A stretch of DNA of 13,515 nt, taken from an uncultured Bacteroidota bacterium. Its GTDB lineage: Bacteria > Bacteroidota > Bacteroidia > Chitinophagales > Chitinophagaceae. Location of the stretch: NCBI GenBank assembly GCA_946479055.1, contig CAMLEX010000040.1, positions 1 to 13,515 of the forward strand, in the 5' to 3' direction. A model generated the notes under the pieces. That model was not told where the DNA came from. It made no database searches and was given only the letters and a program-made list of their open reading frames with translations. Positions 7,827-13,515 of the stretch are shown here, piece by piece; positions within the stretch are counted from its first letter, which is position 1; each line of letters opens with the position of its first letter. The position numbers and the translations under genes are program-made.

Positions 7827-8385
7827 ACACGTTTTGCGGAGTGATACAAAGGTTTAAAGGTAGGTCAAATTCATGGAGCCCATCAATAGCTTCAATAGGT
7901 TCAAAATAACTGAAGCCGATCTTTATGCAATCAGGCCGGGAAACGGACAGCCATTTATCATAAAACCCTTTGCCATAGCCTATCCTGAACCCATTTTTAT
8001 CGAACGCTAATAAGGGAACAAAGACCATGTCAATCTCGGCAGCAGGCAAAAAATCATTACTCTGCGGCTCGAAAATATTCAGTTCGGTTTTGGTAAAGGG
8101 AGTATCAATATCTGTAATGGCTGCATGCATTATGCCGGTAGAAAAATCCGAGACGGGATAACAAACTTTCATTTCAGGATTTCTGAATTTTAGAAACTCA
8201 GTAAACAAATGTGTATCGGGTTCCTGGTTTTCATCGATGGGCCAGTAAGTAAGCAATGATTCAATAAAGGGCAATCCTGCTGATTGAAACTGTATCAGCA
8301 AAAGATCGTCGAGTTTTACTCTCTCTTTTTCTGACAGAGCTAATCGTTTTTCTTTATATAATTTTCTTGCTTCTTTTTTTAGCAT
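7816..8385 (-). CDS. ygfA: 5-formyltetrahydrofolate cyclo-ligase
   Basis: 189 residues, the normal length for the family (also called MTHFS, or fau in E. coli). Converts 5-formyl-THF to 5,10-methenyl-THF with ATP, returning the storage folate to the one-carbon pool. The N-terminus KKEARKLYKEKRLALSE is the usual basic helix. The C-terminal half holds VPLLAFDKNGFRIGYGKGF (123-141) followed by YDKWL, the ATP/substrate signature. Its last 11 bases overlap the lpxK start. It is separated from rsmD by a 125 bp spacer holding repeat sequence, so it may be the first gene of the ygfA-lpxK-rnr transcript. A weak -7-like TAGATTTT lies upstream. No clear ribosome-binding site is seen. Confidence 0.95.
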   Translation of the reverse strand: MLKKEARKLYKEKRLALSEKERVKLDDLLLIQFQSAGLPFIESLLTYWPIDENQEPDTHLFTEFLKFRNPEMKVCYPVSDFSTGIMHAAITDIDTPFTKTELNIFEPQSNDFLPAAEIDMVFVPLLAFDKNGFRIGYGKGFYDKWLSVSRPDCIKIGFSYFEPIEAIDGLHEFDLPLNLCITPQNVYVF

Positions 8386-8402
8386 ATTAAATCATTATTG
8401 CC

Positions 8403-8505
8403 GTTAGATCAGGAACATAGATTAGACGGATCTAACTGATTATCACAGATATGAAAATCTATCCTATTTGTGTCATCTCCCGCCAAGTCGGGACAAGCTG
8501 CGTTC
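8403..8505. repeat. CGGATT/CAGATT-type repeat and small palindromes between rsmD and ygfA
   Basis: An exact 8 bp inverted repeat, GTTAGATC (8403-8410) and GATCTAAC (8429-8436), encloses 18 bases. It is part of a segment reading AACATAGATTAGACGGATC then TAACTGATTATCACAGAT, a decayed relative of the CGGATT-periodic sequence at 372-400. A second small hairpin, TCCCG / CGGGA around CCAAGT, lies near 8478-8493. None has a T-run typical of an intrinsic terminator. Confidence 0.6.
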
Positions 8506-8510
8506 TATTC

Positions 8511-9050
8511 CTACTCGTTTACAAAAATCGAAAATATAGTAGTGCCGTAATTTTTTTCTGTTTTATAAAAAGGGAAACTTTTATAATTATTCCGCGGCGT
8601 ATGTTCCAGCACAAACCAGCCTTCAGGATTAAGCAATTCTTTTTCAAAAATAAGTTTAGGCAATTCATCAATCGTTGTTAATGCATAAGGCGGTCCAGCA
8701 AAAATGAAATCAAATTTATCTGTGCATTGGCCAATGAATTTAAAGACATCCATTTTCACGGTTTTTAAATTGCCTATCCTCAATTCAGCGCTTGTTTTCT
8801 TGATAAATTCATACATAGCATTATCCTTTTCAACGATCGTCAGGTCCCTTGCCCCTCTTGAAGCCAGTTCATAGCTGATACTGCCGGTACCACCAAACAG
8901 ATCAAGGGTTTTCAGCTCTTCTATATCCAATTTATGTTGCAATACATTAAACAGACCTTCTTTGGCAATATCCGTAGTGGGCCTGGTGTATGGCATTTTT
9001 GCAGGTGGATTAAATTTTCTTCCACCATGTTCTCCCCCTACAATACGCAT
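8511..9050 (-). CDS. rsmD: 16S rRNA G966 N2-methyltransferase RsmD
   Basis: 179 residues, a normal length. Methylates the exocyclic amine of G966 in 16S rRNA using S-adenosylmethionine. The N-terminus MRIVGGEHGGRKF and the RPTTD block (23-27) are typical. SAM motif I is LDLFGGTGSISYELASRGA (49-67), and E74 of VEKD probably contacts the SAM ribose. Motif IV, which in amino-methyltransferases is (N/D)PP(Y/F), reads AGPPY here (118-122), so the expected acidic residue is glycine (G119). Everything else looks intact. The start overlaps the end of the DUF3822 gene by 13 bp, indicating translational coupling. The activity assignment is family-based; the G substitution makes catalysis slightly less certain. 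Confidence 0.92.
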   Translation of the reverse strand: MRIVGGEHGGRKFNPPAKMPYTRPTTDIAKEGLFNVLQHKLDIEELKTLDLFGGTGSISYELASRGARDLTIVEKDNAMYEFIKKTSAELRIGNLKTVKMDVFKFIGQCTDKFDFIFAGPPYALTTIDELPKLIFEKELLNPEGWFVLEHTPRNNYKSFPFYKTEKNYGTTIFSIFVNE

Positions 9051-9862
9051 TTGGCTAAATCATTAAGTGACGTGAAAAAATGGGCTGGGTAGCTTTGCTC
9101 ATCGCCGGATGGTATTTTCCATTCGGAATCACGGAAATGGACATGGAGAAAATATTGATGCAATTCTTTGTAAAGCGCTGACTCTTTATCTATCAGTCCT
9201 GATAAATATACACGAACTGTTTCCTGCGAAAAAGAGAATTGCCTGCAGGTATCCAATAAATAATAAATAAAATCAGCCGGTGTAGAATAAGGAAAAGTCT
9301 GGGTCAGCAATAATTTATTTCCGCGGGTAACAACAAGCGAAAAATCATCGCTACGAAAATCGGCAGCTAAAGAACCTTCAAAATCCGTTACTACAATATT
9401 TTTTATACCAATAGTATAGGTATGCCAGTAATTACTTGTTGGAAACTGCTGGTAAGTCCAGTCATATACATCCTTGGGTACAGCATATACATTATTCAAC
9501 TGCCAGCCCTGTACGGGTTCTGTAACAATAGCATCTTTTCCGCTTATGCCAAACATGGTTTGCAGCATCAGTTTTGCATCATCCGGTTTGTATTGCGTCA
9601 ATGGGATCATGATGCTTTGCGGATAATCATAACAGATGAATGTATGCTGATAAGAAAGACGTAGCTCCGGATGTTTCCAATAAATATCCTTTAGCGCCAT
9701 TTCATCCATTTCCGTATCGGTGTACCAGGTTAGTTTATACAACTCTCCTGCGTTGGAAGAACTGATAGCAAAACCGAAATGTCTTTCACCTATCCTTATG
9801 GACAACACCTGCTGTGCGGGTTCTTCTTTCTTTTCTGATATGATATGATATACCTGTTTCAC
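9038..9862 (-). CDS. DUF3822 family protein, GTG start
   Basis: 274 residues, function not established. I recognise it from memory as the Bacteroidota DUF3822 family, often next to rsmD and thought to have an actin-like (ASKHA) ATPase fold. Consistent features are alternating strand-rich halves, IRIGERHFGFAIS near the N-terminus and VVTDFEGSLAADFRSDDFSLVV in the second half, which resembles the second phosphate-loop region of such folds. No membrane segment or signal peptide is visible. The start codon is GTG (9860-9862), with AAAAAAGG about 4 bases upstream as a plausible ribosome-binding site. The 13 bp overlap with rsmD suggests joint expression, and perhaps a link to ribosome modification. 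That link is inference from position only. Confidence 0.8.
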   Translation of the reverse strand: MKQVYHIISEKKEEPAQQVLSIRIGERHFGFAISSSNAGELYKLTWYTDTEMDEMALKDIYWKHPELRLSYQHTFICYDYPQSIMIPLTQYKPDDAKLMLQTMFGISGKDAIVTEPVQGWQLNNVYAVPKDVYDWTYQQFPTSNYWHTYTIGIKNIVVTDFEGSLAADFRSDDFSLVVTRGNKLLLTQTFPYSTPADFIYYLLDTCRQFSFSQETVRVYLSGLIDKESALYKELHQYFLHVHFRDSEWKIPSGDEQSYPAHFFTSLNDLAKCVL

Positions 9863-9891
9863 TTGCCTTTTTTATTACCTGCAATGATATG

Positions 9892-9899
9892 CAAAAATA
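9892..9899 (-). promoter_or_regulatory. -7 box for the DUF3822-rsmD transcript
   Basis: TATTTTTG on the minus strand fits TAnnTTTG and lies 29 bases before the GTG start, giving a leader of about 20 nt. It is only seven bases from the opposing plus-strand box at 9907-9914. Confidence 0.45.
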
Positions 9900-9906
9900 A
9901 TTATTG

Positions 9907-9914
9907 TAGGTTTG
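9907..9914 (+). promoter_or_regulatory. -7 box for the MATE exporter gene
   Basis: TAGGTTTG is an exact TAnnTTTG match and lies 62 bases before the chosen MATE start. No TTG -33 element is seen at the expected distance; the region that would hold it carries the divergent promoter. Confidence 0.45.
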
Positions 9915-9931
9915 TCCGCCCCTGTTGTTAT

Positions 9932-9958
9932 CGGGAATACCCGGGAAAAGTATCCCGG
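9932..9958 (+). other. Overlapping alternative hairpins in the MATE leader
   Basis: Two GC-rich stems share bases and cannot form together. The first is CGGG (9932-9935) with CCCG (9940-9943) around AATA. The second is CCGGGA (9941-9946) with TCCCGG (9953-9958) around a 6-base loop. A GGAG at 9957-9960 partly overlaps the second stem but is 16 bases from the ATG, so control of ribosome binding is speculative. No T-run follows. Confidence 0.4.
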
Positions 9959-9976
9959 AGCGGTTTAATAAATAGT

Positions 9977-11320
9977 ATGGCAAACAACATTCCAAATAAT
10001 GACCTGCGGGTAGAAATATCTAATAAACAGATATTACGTATCGCTTTGCCCATTGCTCTTGCTATGCTGGTACCCCAGATCAACTTTGTCGCTAATACTG
10101 TTTTCCTTAGCGGCCTGGGCGAAACGGAATTAGGAGTAGCAGGCATTACGGGTGTTTATTACCTGGTATTTGCGCTGGTAGGCAATGGTCTCAACAGTGG
10201 TTTACAGGCATTGATTGCCCGGCGTGCGGGAGAAAACCGGCCTCAGGAAATTGGAAAAATGTTTTCGCAATCAATCTGGATCGCCTTGTTCTTTGCGTTG
10301 GGAGGTATCATCATCACCTATATTATCGCCCCCTACTTTCTGACTTCGGTTTTGAAAAGTGCTACAGTACAAAGCGAAGCAATCGATTTTATAAAAATCC
10401 GGATCTGGGGCCTGCCTTTTTTATACTTATTCCAGATGGGAAATGCCCTGCTGGTAGGAACCAATAACAGCCGTTATATGAAGTATGGGTTCCTGGTGGA
10501 AGCCATATTAAATATTTTTTTAGATTATTCATTGATCTATGGACATTTTGGTTTCCCCCGTTTGGGATTTAATGGAGCGGCTTTTGCCTCCATTACCGCT
10601 GAAGCTACAGGAATGATTATTGTTTTTTTAATCCTCTTTTATAAAAAATTTCATCAACGGTTTTCCTTGTTCAGCCATTTAAGATTTGATAAAAAAGTGT
10701 CGGGGCTTATCTTCCGCCAATCATCACCGCTGGTCATGCAATTTGTATTGAGTGTTTGTGCCTGGTTGCTATTTTATATCCTTATCGAACATCATGGCGA
10801 AAGGCCATTAGCTATCAGCAATACAATGCGAAATATTTTCGCTGTATTCGGCATTTTCGTTTGGGCTTTTGCTAGTACCAGCAACGCAATGGTGAGCAAT
10901 ATTATCGGGCAGGGTAAAAAAGATCAGGTGATTTTTCTCATTAGGAAAATTACGAAGCTAAGTTTCGCTTTTACAATAACACTTTGCCTGCTGATCAATA
11001 TTTTTCCGGATATTTTTCTAACCCTCTATGGCCGGGATGACGGTTTTATAAATGATGCGATACCTGTTATCCGCATCGTATCTGTAGGATTATTATTTAT
11101 GTCTGTATCTACAGTATGGTTGAATGGCGTAACGGGTACGGGTAATACAAAGATCAACTTAGGTATTGAGATCGTTGCCATCGCCCTGTATAGCATTTAT
11201 ATTTATTTCGTCCTGCATATATGGAATCTTTCGCTGGTATGGGCCTGGTCTTCTGAAATGATTTACTGGACTGCTTACACTATCCTTCTTATATCTGCGC
11301 AGTGGAAAGTGGAGAGATAA
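9977..11320 (+). CDS. MATE family multidrug/organic cation exporter
   Basis: 447 residues, the usual MATE length, with about 12 membrane segments in two homologous halves. Exports cationic or organic compounds using a Na+ or H+ gradient; the substrate cannot be told from sequence. The N-terminal half has IALPIALAMLVPQINFVANT (22-41), GLGETELGVAG (46-56) and GNGLNSGLQALIARRAGE (69-86). The second half begins RQSSPLVMQFVLSV (247-260) and includes FASTSNAMVSNIIGQGKKD (298-316), the repeat of the first-half motif. I chose the ATG at 9977 because the protein then begins just before ISNKQILRIALP. The longer frame back to 9845 would run through the opposing promoter and into the DUF3822 gene, with an untypical sequence. 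It diverges from the DUF3822-rsmD pair and is the only clear plus-strand gene here. Confidence 0.94.
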   Translation: MANNIPNNDLRVEISNKQILRIALPIALAMLVPQINFVANTVFLSGLGETELGVAGITGVYYLVFALVGNGLNSGLQALIARRAGENRPQEIGKMFSQSIWIALFFALGGIIITYIIAPYFLTSVLKSATVQSEAIDFIKIRIWGLPFLYLFQMGNALLVGTNNSRYMKYGFLVEAILNIFLDYSLIYGHFGFPRLGFNGAAFASITAEATGMIIVFLILFYKKFHQRFSLFSHLRFDKKVSGLIFRQSSPLVMQFVLSVCAWLLFYILIEHHGERPLAISNTMRNIFAVFGIFVWAFASTSNAMVSNIIGQGKKDQVIFLIRKITKLSFAFTITLCLLINIFPDIFLTLYGRDDGFINDAIPVIRIVSVGLLFMSVSTVWLNGVTGTGNTKINLGIEIVAIALYSIYIYFVLHIWNLSLVWAWSSEMIYWTAYTILLISAQWKVER

Positions 11321-11344
11321 AGTGATATAAATTATTTAACCAGC

Positions 11345-11396
11345 GTTCTGTTCCCTGATCATCGTTCCTTGCGTCGCACACTTCAGGGTTCTGTTC
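11345..11396. repeat. Nine-base direct repeats flanking a small inverted repeat
   Basis: GTTCTGTTC occurs at 11345-11353 and again at 11388-11396. Between and touching them lies an inverted pair, CCCTGA (11353-11358) and TCAGGG (11383-11388). The element sits in the 149 bp convergent spacer between the MATE gene and the small Cys4 gene. No other gene or clear terminator is seen there. Confidence 0.55.
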
Positions 11397-11469
11397 GCTC
11401 TTCAGCAAATCAACAATTCTGATAACAACCATAAATCGGGTTTCATCGGTTGGAAGTAGCAGCCGCTTA

Positions 11470-11772
11470 TTACTGTTTTCGGAAATGACGGATTTGCTCA
11501 AGTCGAACTTTCGCCTGCACCTCTGTAAATTCTTCTTTAGATAATTGTTCAACCAGCGTATAGTTTACAAATCTTACTTCTTTCACATCAGGACCGATAC
11601 TGATGAGAGAGTATTCCTTACAACTTTGACATTGCACTATATACCAGCTAAAATCAGGAATGCCTTCTTCTTTCTTTAGAATTTCAGTATCTAAATTTAT
11701 CTGACACTTTTCACACTTTTGGCTTAGCGTTTCAATTACTTTTTTGGGATTTAAAGTTGCTTGTAAATTCAA
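11470..11772 (-). CDS. Small Cys4 (zinc-ribbon-like) hypothetical protein, TTG start
   Basis: 100 residues, family not recognised. Two CxxC pairs, CEKC (20-23) and CQSC (48-51), suggest a single zinc-ribbon-like knuckle. The rest is charged and soluble, with SWYIVQCQSCKEYSLISIG at its centre and a basic C-terminal helix. The only start-like codon is TTG at 11770-11772. The same frame runs straight back into the stop codon of the preceding DUF4844-like gene 30 bases upstream with no ATG or GTG. The coding-like composition and paired cysteines argue that it is, or recently was, a real gene. It could be using TTG or have lost its ATG. It appears to follow the frameshifted gene in the same transcript. 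Confidence 0.6.
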   Translation of the reverse strand: MNLQATLNPKKVIETLSQKCEKCQINLDTEILKKEEGIPDFSWYIVQCQSCKEYSLISIGPDVKEVRFVNYTLVEQLSKEEFTEVQAKVRLEQIRHFRKQ

Positions 11773-11802
11773 TAATGTGCCGAGTGCCGAACCATACTGC
11801 CA

Positions 11803-12167
11803 CTAATTCAAAATTCTGGCCAGGTCAATACCCACGATTTTTGCTAGTTCATGGAATATATCTCCTATAAACTCCTTCTCCTCTGTGTCGTAGTCCCTCT
11901 TATCAAAGCTTGCAAGCCCATTCTTAAGGATGAGTTTGAATTCTCTTGATGAAGCTCCGTTATCGGCAGCTTCAATTAAATTCTGAGTGCCTTATTAACT
12001 AAGAATGTAAGCTTTTGACATACTTCTTCGCTTGAGGGGTTTAGCCCTCGTTCATACCAGATTTCAGCAGAAAACTTGTTTCGTTGTTTAAAAGCTAAAA
12101 GCTGTTCAATTTGGTATTGTTCTTCAGGCATAAGAATATTCGAAACGTTGGGATGCAAACAATGCAA
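11803..12167 (-). pseudogene. DUF4844-like small protein gene with one-base frameshift
   Basis: The first frame from 12167 (or, more likely, the internal ATG at 12131, MPEEQYQIEQLLAFK) reads through YERGLNPSSEEVCQKL to VNKALRI and stops at 11976-11978. The next frame takes up immediately with LIEAADNGASSREFK and continues through YDTEEKEFIGDIFHELAKIV to GIDLARILN and a stop at 11803-11805. Inserting one A in the AGAATTT run near 11978-11984 joins them into a single protein of about 109 residues (121 from the upstream ATG). From memory the joined product resembles the Bacteroidota DUF4844 family, of unknown function. No slippery heptamer typical of programmed frameshifting is seen, so a mutation or sequencing error is likelier. 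It begins 5 bases after the folB stop. Confidence 0.75.
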
Positions 12168-12172
12168 ACATT

Positions 12173-12535
12173 TTAAAACGCTGCCTTATAACTAACCGCC
12201 GCACTACCAATAAACTTATCAATCGGTGGATTTAGTTTTTCAACAGAAACAGTTATTTCTTTTACCTGGGAAAATTTTTGATGAACCGCGTGAGCTATTT
12301 CCTGCACAAGGGTTTCCAGCAGGTCCACGGGCTGTTGCATTATTGAATTCATTATATTAAAAAGAGTCCCATAATCAATTGTATCATCGAGGGAAGCAAT
12401 GGTGCCACTTTTTGGCAAATAACTCACCTGCATATTCACTACAAAATCATTTCCCTTTTGCCTTTCTTCCGGGTATAAACCATGATAAGCCCTGAAGCGA
12501 ACATTATTGAGAGAGATAGTAAGAAGGTTTAGCAT
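12173..12535 (-). CDS. folB: Dihydroneopterin aldolase
   Basis: 120 residues, the normal length. Cleaves 7,8-dihydroneopterin to 6-hydroxymethyl-dihydropterin and glycolaldehyde in folate synthesis; typically a cytosolic octamer. Visible family residues are YHGLYPEERQKG (17-28, with E24 at the substrate-gating position), the IDYGTLF block (53-59), DLLETLVQEIA (71-81, E74 binding the pterin) and VEKLNPP (98-104), where K100 is the catalytic lysine. The start ATG follows directly after the heptad-repeat spacer, and no standard -7 box is seen. The damaged DUF4844-like gene follows at 5 bp. Together with ygfA it gives two separate folate genes in the window, but they are not clustered. Confidence 0.96.
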   Translation of the reverse strand: MLNLLTISLNNVRFRAYHGLYPEERQKGNDFVVNMQVSYLPKSGTIASLDDTIDYGTLFNIMNSIMQQPVDLLETLVQEIAHAVHQKFSQVKEITVSVEKLNPPIDKFIGSAAVSYKAAF

Positions 12536-12544
12536 GTAGAAAAG

Positions 12545-12737
12545 TTTGAGGTTCGATGTTTAAGGTTTGAAGTTGTCTCCCCCGGAAAATCATTACGATA
12601 ATCATGAGCCCTAAAGCAGTAAATACTTAACACTGCAAGAGTAGTAAAGTTAAAGTTGAGTGTTTTGAAGTTATTTCCGTTTCTAAAGGCCATTATGATA
12701 ATCACGAAACATCGAACTTCAAACCTCAAACTTCGAA
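12545..12737. repeat. Inverted heptad-repeat arrays filling the trxB-folB spacer
   Basis: Four consecutive seven-base words fitting TTyGAnG occupy 12545-12572 (TTTGAGG, TTCGATG, TTTAAGG with one mismatch, TTTGAAG). Four words of the reverse complement, CnTCrAA, occupy 12710-12737 (CATCGAA, CTTCAAA, CCTCAAA, CTTCGAA). Between them is a direct repeat of about 43 bp. It runs from TTTGAAGTT to CATTAyGATAATCAyGA at 12566-12607 and again at 12664-12707. The right array ends seven bases from the trxB stop and the left starts ten bases before the folB ATG. I see no gene in the spacer. Confidence 0.8.
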
Positions 12738-12743
12738 CAGGCT

Positions 12744-13511
12744 CTAATGAATCCCTTTTGCACTTAAATACCTCTCCGCATCCAGGGCCGCCATACACCC
12801 GCTGCCAGCCGCCGTTACAGCCTGGCGATAAATCTTATCCTGCACATCTCCAGAGGCAAATACCCCTTCCACGTTTGTTTTAGAAGTACCGGGAATAGTT
12901 TTGATATAACCTGCTTCATCCATATCAATATATGGCTTGAAAATATCAGAATTGGGTTGGTGACCAATAGCAACAAAAAATCCATTTACGGGTATCTCTT
13001 TTGTTTCACCATTTTTATTATTTTTTATTTTTACACCGGTTACCGTTTTATCGCCGATGATTTCATCCGTTTCCGTATTCCAGTATACTTTGATATTAGG
13101 GGCATTCAATACCCTATCCTGCATCACCTTGCTGGCCTTCATTTCGCTTTTGCGGATGAACATGTGAACATTGGTACACAGTTTCGAAAGATACAAAGCT
13201 TCCTCCGCTGCTGTATCGCCGGCGCCAACAATAGCCACTTCTTTGCCCCTGAAGAAAAACCCATCGCATACAGCACAAGCACTCACGCCAAAACCATTCA
13301 AGCGTTGTTCGCTTTCTAAACCCAACCATTTAGCAGAAGCCCCTGTAGAGATAATAATACTATCCGCCTCTATCCATTTTTCTTCGTCTATTTCAACTTT
13401 CAAAGGATGCCCGGAAAAGTCAACTTTCGTAGCCAGGCCATAGCGGATATCAGTACCCATTCTTTTTGCCTGCTTTTCAAAAATGTCAATGGATTTTACC
13501 TTATAAGCCAT
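12744..13511 (-). CDS. trxB: Thioredoxin reductase, N-terminal FAD part missing
   Basis: 255 residues against about 310-320 for a full enzyme, which passes electrons from NADPH through FAD to thioredoxin. Present are GHPLKVEIDEEKW and the STGASAKWLGL linker, the redox pair CAVC followed by DG (79-84), the NADPH domain with GAGDTAAEEALYL (96-108), and the C-terminal FAD block ASGDVQDKIYRQ with AVTAAGSGCMAALDAERYL. Absent is the N-terminal GxGPAG dinucleotide-binding motif and about 60 residues. The first clearly homologous residues are FEKQAKRMGTDIRYG, preceded by an untypical ten-residue lead from an ATG at 13511. An in-frame TAA lies directly before that ATG, and the other two frames are also stopped within 20 bases of the edge. 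It is therefore truncated, or joined to foreign sequence, near the window end, and would not be functional as it stands. Confidence 0.88.
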   Translation of the reverse strand: MAYKVKSIDIFEKQAKRMGTDIRYGLATKVDFSGHPLKVEIDEEKWIEADSIIISTGASAKWLGLESEQRLNGFGVSACAVCDGFFFRGKEVAIVGAGDTAAEEALYLSKLCTNVHMFIRKSEMKASKVMQDRVLNAPNIKVYWNTETDEIIGDKTVTGVKIKNNKNGETKEIPVNGFFVAIGHQPNSDIFKPYIDMDEAGYIKTIPGTSKTNVEGVFASGDVQDKIYRQAVTAAGSGCMAALDAERYLSAKGIH

Positions 13512-13515
13512 TTAA

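Noticed and set aside
9845..9976. 44-residue N-terminal extension of the MATE protein
   Set aside because: It would start inside the divergent DUF3822 gene and cross both promoters; the ATG at 9977 gives a normal-length MATE protein.
11289..11552. Minus-strand open frame of 87 codons in the convergent spacer
   Set aside because: Overlaps the Cys4 gene in another frame and runs into the antisense of the MATE end; part of it is the small direct/inverted repeat.
11470..12167. Toxin-antitoxin or defence pair made of the two small genes
   Set aside because: Tempting from size and spacing, but neither protein shows a toxin, antitoxin or nuclease motif, and both look damaged.
12545..12737. CRISPR-like array
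   Set aside because: The repeated words are seven bases, degenerate and contiguous without spacers, and no cas genes are present.

Overview
This window looks like chromosomal DNA of a Gram-negative Bacteroidota, probably Chitinophagia/Chitinophagaceae. The evidence is AT-leaning coding sequence, Bacteroidota-type -7 boxes (TAnnTTTG), families largely confined to that phylum (DUF2027-Smr, DUF3822, probably DUF4844), an lpxK gene showing lipid A synthesis, and spacers filled with degenerate short-period repeats. Placement below the phylum is inference; there is no 16S gene here.

Layout. Almost everything is on the minus strand. From right to left: a trxB fragment lacking its N-terminal FAD half (12744-13511); a spacer filled by inverted heptad repeats; folB (12173-12535); a small gene broken by a one-base frameshift, DUF4844-like (11803-12167); and a small Cys4 protein with a TTG start (11470-11772). 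The only clear plus-strand gene is a MATE exporter (9977-11320). It diverges from a DUF3822-rsmD pair (9038-9862 and 8511-9050). After a 125 bp repeat-bearing spacer come ygfA, lpxK and rnr (8385 down to 4695), tightly packed with an 11 bp overlap and a 3 bp gap, so probably one transcript. Then come a short-chain polyprenyl diphosphate synthase (3525-4490), an APC/CAT amino acid permease (1747-3441) and a DUF2027-Smr protein (566-1585). At the left edge lies most of the RNase P RNA gene rnpB (about 1-333, minus), which has no protein signature and is easily missed.

How the genes fit together. Most are housekeeping: RNA processing (rnpB, rnr, rsmD), folate metabolism (folB, ygfA), envelope and isoprenoid synthesis (lpxK, the prenyl synthase), redox (trxB) and transport (APC, MATE). 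They do not form one pathway, and I see no defence, secretion, CRISPR, phage or biosynthetic cluster.

The unusual content is in the spacers and damaged genes. There is a 130 bp tandem duplication carrying a decayed copy of the Smr gene's 3' end, and a CGCAG-type repeat that supplies the last residues of RNase R. Inverted four-heptad arrays lie between trxB and folB. The right part of the window holds a frameshifted gene, a gene with a non-ATG start and a truncated trxB. I did not find a convincing new multi-gene system.
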